Source: Chloroflexota bacterium
GTDB lineage: Bacteria; Chloroflexota; Anaerolineae; Anaerolineales; Villigracilaceae
NCBI GenBank assembly: GCA_013388795.1
Contig: JACAEP010000128.1
Span: 1 to 33,552 of the forward strand
Reading direction: 5' to 3'
Length of the DNA stretch: 33,552 nucleotides
Shown piece after piece: positions 30,072 to 33,552 of the stretch. Position 1 is the first letter of the stretch. The number at the start of each line of letters is the position of its first letter. The translations under genes were made by a program, and so were the position numbers. Below the pieces are notes generated by a model. It saw nothing but the letters and a program-made list of their open reading frames with translations. It searched no databases and was not told where the DNA came from.

Positions 30072-31397
30072 TTAAGGGGTGACGGTCACGGTCACGATGG
30101 GGCTTGGAGTGAATGTCTCTTGCGGCCTGACGGTGGGGTCGAAGTCTGGCTCGGGTGTGGCATAGGCAATCACCGACTCTAACAGCCAGCCTTCGATGCG
30201 CTGCCCATTGACAATGGCAATGACCTTGACCCAGGTCACATTATTTACCAGTTGGAATTCTGAATAAGTTTCCACAATGGTGCCGTTGAGCAGGGTCATG
30301 ATGTATGTGCCGCCGGGCGCGTCGCGCAGGTTTGCGCCGCCGCCTTCATTTGCAGAAACTTTTCCGTAAATCGGTTCTGGCTGGAGGGTGAGGGTGACGG
30401 TTGGGGTTTCGGTGGGCGGCAGTGTGATCTCCAGCGTCAGCGGGACGGGGCTTGGAGTTTTGGCAGGGGATGAAGTACGGGTGGCGGCGCCAGCCGTCCG
30501 CGTGGCGGAGGCTTGGGGGGCGACAGCCAGGTCAGATGTCGGGGAAAGAGGCGAAGGTTGAATCGCGTTGGTCGGTGTGGATGGAGTCACCGCCTCTGTT
30601 CCAGACGGAGAGCCTGATCCTGTCAAAACAAACAGGGTTGCGGCGAAGGCAAGCAGCGCAGCTCCGCTCAAGACAATGCCGCCAAAGGACGGACGCAGAC
30701 GCAGCATGTATAGTGTGAGCAAACCAAGGATGCCTGTCAGGGCAAAGTGGGTGGAAAAGACTAACAGACCTTGCAGCCAGACATCTGGCAGGCCGGAGCC
30801 GATGCCAAATGCCGAAGCGCTGATGGGAAGGAAGAAAGCATAGGCGATTAACACGCTGGGCAGGAAGGGTTTATTCTCGGAGCGTGCGAAGGAGGCGACT
30901 AGTGTAATGGCGCCAATGGCGAAAACGACGATGCCTGGCAGCCACAAACGCGCATGGATGAAGACATTATTGAGCGTAATGGGCATGAAGAGCCGCGCGG
31001 TAAAGCCGGTCAGCAACCCGCCAAGAAAAACAAAGATGAGGCTGATGAGCAGCGCCATGAGCGTTTCAAACATGAACCGCAGCGAGCCGGAAAGCAGCGC
31101 AAGCAGAAAACCAACCCAGGGGGTCATCAGCGGCGCAACGAGGATGCCAAACAATAAGACGACTTGCGAGTCGAGCAGGAAGCCCAAGCCAAGGATTGCG
31201 CCGCATGCGAGGGAAAAGATAAATAGCTCGACAGATGGATGGGCGCGGCGAGCAAGCGAGGCGATCAGTTCTGCCTGCCCGGCAGGATCGGTGGGGATGT
31301 GCGAACGGCGGGTGGCGCGTCGTGTTCGGCGCGGCGGTTGGGGAATGGTGGGTTCCTGCTGCGGGTTTTCCGCTTGCTGGCTGGGTGCTTCAGACAT
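30072..31397 (-). CDS. DUF389-type membrane protein with C-terminal SH3-like domain
   Basis: The 441-residue protein has a charged Pro/Arg-rich N terminus (PPRRTRRATRRS), about eight membrane spans between residues 55 and 270, then a Ser/Thr/Pro linker and a beta domain. The region VVLLFGILVAPLMTPWVGFLLALLSGSLRF is characteristic of DUF389 proteins. The late domain GANLRDAPGGTYIMTLLNGTIVE followed by TWVKVIAIVNGQRIEGWLLESVI matches a bacterial SH3b domain, expected outside the cell. Start ATG 31397 has a TATAAT ending 6 bases upstream and no ribosome binding site; the 13-residue extension was rejected. The combination of DUF389 and SH3b is unusual. Function unknown. Confidence 0.8.
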   Translation of the reverse strand: MSEAPSQQAENPQQEPTIPQPPRRTRRATRRSHIPTDPAGQAELIASLARRAHPSVELFIFSLACGAILGLGFLLDSQVVLLFGILVAPLMTPWVGFLLALLSGSLRFMFETLMALLISLIFVFLGGLLTGFTARLFMPITLNNVFIHARLWLPGIVVFAIGAITLVASFARSENKPFLPSVLIAYAFFLPISASAFGIGSGLPDVWLQGLLVFSTHFALTGILGLLTLYMLRLRPSFGGIVLSGAALLAFAATLFVLTGSGSPSGTEAVTPSTPTNAIQPSPLSPTSDLAVAPQASATRTAGAATRTSSPAKTPSPVPLTLEITLPPTETPTVTLTLQPEPIYGKVSANEGGGANLRDAPGGTYIMTLLNGTIVETYSEFQLVNNVTWVKVIAIVNGQRIEGWLLESVIAYATPEPDFDPTVRPQETFTPSPIVTVTVTP

Positions 31398-31403
31398 ATT
31401 ACA

Positions 31404-31409
31404 ATTATA
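31404..31409 (-). promoter_or_regulatory. -10 box of the DUF389 gene, leaderless
   Basis: TATAAT on the minus strand is followed after 6 bases by the ATG, so transcription would begin at the start codon. No good -35 is seen. Confidence 0.6.
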
Positions 31410-31414
31410 CCCAG

Positions 31415-31465
31415 CGCGGCTGAAAATTGCGCCCAAGAATTAGAGGCGCGTACTTTTCAGCCGCG
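31415..31465. repeat. 12-bp inverted repeat upstream of the DUF389 promoter
   Basis: CGCGGCTGAAAA (31415-31426) is perfectly repeated in inverse as TTTTCAGCCGCG (31454-31465), with 27 bases between. It covers the -20 to -60 region of the DUF389 promoter. The rest of 31466-31682 is AT-rich; TGCCG/CGGCA near 31487 is the only other hairpin seen. Confidence 0.6.
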
Positions 31466-31682
31466 GGCAGGGTTATTCAGGCGACATGCCGTTTTACGGC
31501 AGGATAAAATGTTGATAACGGATTACAATCTTGCGTAGACTTTATTGGAAATAAGGAAAAACGTCTCAATGGTTGGTATCTCCTCTTTTGTTTTCCTGGA
31601 ACATATCCTGGGGATGGTTGTTTTCGATTATGCCTATTGTATGGTTTGATGTGTTGGAAAAAATCCAAAAAGGAAGCGCCCT

Positions 31683-32579
31683 ATGAATGAGCCGCGCGTT
31701 TTTAAGAATTCCCCTGCCATCCTTGTGGTCATTGCCCTTGTATTCCTGATCTTAATGGGCGGAATTATATTTACCGCCAGTCTTGAGAATTCTTTTGTGG
31801 CGCTGCCCCTGGCGGCGTTTGGATTGTTTATCTTTGGTTTGATTTTTGTGGCAAACTCTGCCAAAGTGACCATTACGGATGAAGACATCACATCTCAGAA
31901 TATTTTCGGTTCGCGCACTTTACGCTGGTCGGAAATTCATCGCGTATCGGGCAGGGGATATGAGATCAAATTGCATAATTACGACGGCGATGTCACGGTT
32001 CATCCCAGCTCGGGCTTGCCCGGTTACGAACAGATTGTGGATTTGATCGGCGTAAAGCGCCCCGATTTGTTTAGCCCGCAGGAGTATAGCGAATTTCGAC
32101 GTGGTATTATGCCATTTATTTTGCTGGGGTTTGTGATGCTGTTTGTTTTAGGGGCGGCTGCCGCTGTTTTTGTGTTATGGATGAATGGCTCGGATGCTTC
32201 CATGCCCAGTTTAATGCCGCTGGCGGTGTTTATTGTCATTGCGCTGATCATTGGGCTTACCGCCTTATCCACTCCGCAGTCTCTCACATTGGGGGGACGT
32301 TCCCTTTTTCTGAAGTATTTATTCAGCAAGAAAACCATTCTTGCTGACGAGATCAGGTATGTGCAGTTTGGGTACACCCAAAGCCGAAATGGAAAGCATT
32401 ACTATGTTGCTTTGAATTTAACGAATGGAAAGAATATCCGTTTATCGGGTTTGGGTGTCAGTATGCCGATTGCGTATTTGGTCCTGAAGAGTTGGCATCG
32501 CGGAAGCATGCATGGGCAGGCTGCAAATCAACAACAACCCAACATTGCGCCAAACTGGTCAGATCCTACATGGCGGTAG
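31683..32579 (+). CDS. PH-like domain membrane protein
   Basis: The 298-residue protein has two N-terminal spans (about 11-33 and 37-57), a soluble PH-like segment (about 60-125, AKVTITDEDITSQNIFGSRTLRWSEIHRVS), two more spans (about 145-168 and 180-198) and a second PH-like segment (about 200-270, LTLGGRSLFLKYLFSKKTILADEIRYVQFG). This double arrangement resembles bacterial PH (bPH2/YdbT-like) proteins. The C-terminal 25 residues are Gln/Asn/Pro-rich. An AGGAAG site lies about 8 bases before the ATG. No neighbour explains its role. Confidence 0.8.
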   Translation: MNEPRVFKNSPAILVVIALVFLILMGGIIFTASLENSFVALPLAAFGLFIFGLIFVANSAKVTITDEDITSQNIFGSRTLRWSEIHRVSGRGYEIKLHNYDGDVTVHPSSGLPGYEQIVDLIGVKRPDLFSPQEYSEFRRGIMPFILLGFVMLFVLGAAAAVFVLWMNGSDASMPSLMPLAVFIVIALIIGLTALSTPQSLTLGGRSLFLKYLFSKKTILADEIRYVQFGYTQSRNGKHYYVALNLTNGKNIRLSGLGVSMPIAYLVLKSWHRGSMHGQAANQQQPNIAPNWSDPTWR

Positions 32580-32672
32580 TGTAGTTTTGCGGCGGGAAAA
32601 ATGCCTGTCAAAATTCGTCAGACAAATCCATGAAATTAACACGCATCTCTAACAAAGCGTTAACCGCGCCCC

Positions 32673-32681
32673 TGCTATAAT
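32673..32681 (+). promoter_or_regulatory. Extended -10 promoter upstream of the R3H/AAA gene
   Basis: TGCTATAAT (TATAAT at 32676-32681) is an extended -10. The predicted start near 32688 gives a leader of about 200 bases before the ATG at 32894. Confidence 0.65.
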
Positions 32682-32685
32682 ACGC

Positions 32686-32755
32686 CCTGCCACTCCATAA
32701 CGGCACAGGATGCCTGACACGCGAAACTCTGCGCGTGACACCCCGGAAAGGCAGG
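32686..32755 (+). ncRNA. Candidate structured leader RNA, three-way junction
   Basis: CCTGCC (32686-32691) can pair with GGCAGG (32750-32755) and close a junction. Within it GGCA/TGCC (32702-32714) and CACGCG/CGCGTG (32718-32737) form two hairpins. The fold begins at the predicted transcription start. The pairing arms are short, so this is a hand-drawn candidate. It does not match any riboswitch family I can recognise. The remainder to 32893 is pyrimidine-rich with a short ORF at 32765. Confidence 0.4.
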
Positions 32756-32764
32756 TCCATCATC

Positions 32765-32797
32765 ATGATGCTTTTCAACTTCCCCCTCCACCCTTAA
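32765..32797 (+). CDS. Possible 10-residue leader peptide
   Basis: ATG ATG CTT starts a 10-residue ORF (MMLFNFPLHP). GGCAGG, 9 bases upstream, is also the 3' arm of the leader RNA stem, so folding could hide it. The evidence is weak: the ORF is short and may be chance. Confidence 0.25.
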   Translation: MMLFNFPLHP

Positions 32798-32893
32798 AAC
32801 CCAAGCCGCGCTTGAATTTTTTCGCGTGCCACTTTCCACTTCCTATGACTTTTCACGCCACTTGACCTTTGGCGTTTCTGGAAACTTAACATT

Positions 32894-33552
32894 ATGACTC
32901 AACATCGAATCACAGACGACCTCGAAGCCCTGTTGGATGTCCTTCCTTCAAACATCCGCCATGCGGTTGAGAAGGCAAATAACAGCGACAAACTGCTGGA
33001 GATTGTCATTGATCTGGGGCGCATTCCCACCGCGCGTTTTGTGGATGGTGAGATCGCCCTGCTGAATACCGAAATCACCCGCGCCGAGATTGACCACATC
33101 ACCGAGCGTATCGGCACTTTCGATGCCGACAACCGCGCCGGCATGGAGCGCACGCTTCATCGCATCTCTGCCATCAAGAACCGTCGCAGCGCCATCGTTG
33201 GGCTCACCTGCCGTGTCGGACGCGCCGTATATGGCACGGTGGACATCATTCAAGACCTGATCGAATCGGGTAAATCCGTTTTGATTCTCGGTCGCCCCGG
33301 TGTGGGTAAGACCACGCTTCTGCGTGAAGCCGCCCGCATCCTCGCGGAAAATAAACGCGTGGTCATCGTCGATACCTCGAATGAAATCGGCGGCGATGGC
33401 GATGTGCCTCACCCGGCAGTGGGCAAGGCGCGCCGCATGCAAGTGCGCGAGCCGATGCTTCAGCATGAGGTCATGATCGAAGCCGTCGAGAATCACAACC
33501 CCGAAGTGATCGTCATTGACGAGATCGGACGCGAACTCGAAGCGCTTGCTGC
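32894..33552 (+). CDS. R3H/AAA ATPase, 3' partial
   Basis: The frame is open to the window end, giving 219 residues. The N-terminal region (about 1-125) begins [21 protein letters not shown]. The ATPase has Walker [10 protein letters not shown] near residue 135, then [29 protein letters not shown] near 156 and Walker [12 protein letters not shown] near 205. This matches the single-stranded nucleic acid-binding R3H/ycf45-like ATPases related to SpoIIIAA; the R3H domain would lie beyond the window. The ATG has only weak TGGAAA upstream. A long leader with a candidate structured RNA precedes it. Confidence 0.9.
   Translation, partial: MTQHRITDDLEALLDVLPSNIRHAVEKANNSDKLLEIVIDLGRIPTARFVDGEIALLNTEITRAEIDHITERIGTFDADNRAGMERTLHRISAIKNRRSAIVGLTCRVGRAVYGTVDIIQDLIESGKSVLILGRPGVGKTTLLREAARILAENKRVVIVDTSNEIGGDGDVPHPAVGKARRMQVREPMLQHEVMIEAVENHNPEVIVIDEIGRELEALA

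Noticed and set aside
32701-32716. B12-box-like word CACAGGATGCCTGAC
   Set aside because: It resembles the 3' conserved part of cobalamin riboswitches, but the rest of that core is absent and the leader is too short before it.
32716-32730. Hammerhead-like core (CTGA...GAAAC)
   Set aside because: The full CTGANGA segment and cleavage-site geometry are missing.
32862-32892. Second promoter TTGACC with TAACAT before the R3H gene
   Set aside because: The spacer is 19 bases and the transcript would start inside the coding region.
1-33552. CRISPR array, prophage or defence island
   Set aside because: No regularly spaced direct repeats, integrase, phage structural genes, nucleases or toxin-antitoxin pairs were seen; genes are mostly core functions.

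Overview
The window looks like a chromosomal stretch from a Chloroflexota bacterium, most likely class Anaerolineae. This is inferred from gene content (an R3H/AAA ATPase, a DUF6754-type gene next to a MutL-like ATPase, PDWL-repeat and zinc-ribbon proteins, a sortase with an LPxTG-type substrate), from several start codons without ribosome binding sites placed 6-10 bases after -10 boxes, and from many small palindromic intergenic repeats. No database search was possible. I see no rRNA, CRISPR array, phage or intact insertion sequence. Most of the window is ordinary core genome with small repeats between genes.

Layout. 1-2.7 kb: tail of a STAS-like protein, then folP overlapping a TPR/zinc-ribbon gene. 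2.7-6.3 kb (minus): TrmA/RlmD-type RNA methyltransferase followed by the 5-oxoprolinase genes pxpB, pxpC and pxpA; repeat hairpins supply parts of their coding ends. 6.4-7.6 kb (minus): class D/E-like sortase and a 57-residue membrane protein. 7.6-10 kb: tRNA-Val(GAC), then a T-box leader with a threonine specifier and thrS. 10-12.3 kb (minus): a tandem phosphofructokinase of the eukaryotic type. 12.5-15 kb: a class A penicillin-binding-protein homologue whose catalytic motifs are lost. 15.1-15.3 kb: a 143-base MITE-like element with an 8-base target duplication. 15.3-18.3 kb (minus): oligoendopeptidase F and the GTPase YchF. 18.4-20.1 kb: tRNA-Leu(CAA), a 34-residue membrane peptide and glgC. 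20.2-28.5 kb: an eight-gene plus-strand operon of mostly unknown proteins. 28.5-31.4 kb (minus): phosphohexomutase and a DUF389 membrane protein with an SH3-like tail. 31.7 kb to the end: a PH-like membrane protein, a structured leader RNA candidate and the start of an R3H/AAA ATPase.

How the genes work together. The phosphohexomutase and GlgC fit a glycogen or sugar-nucleotide branch, with phosphofructokinase in glycolysis. PxpABC recycles 5-oxoproline to glutamate. ThrRS is probably controlled by uncharged tRNA-Thr through the T-box. The sortase could anchor the LPNTG protein that ends the 20-28 kb operon, which would link the two loci.

Best candidate for an undescribed system: the 20.2-28.5 kb operon. 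It joins a DUF6754-like membrane protein, two polytopic membrane proteins, a zinc-ribbon protein with 14 spaced (P/S)xW(L/F/V) motifs, a MutL-type actin-fold ATPase without glutamate mutase, a beta-rich protein and an LPNTG protein. Other strong points are the pseudo-PBP, the eukaryote-like phosphofructokinase, the MITE and the leader RNA near 32.7 kb.
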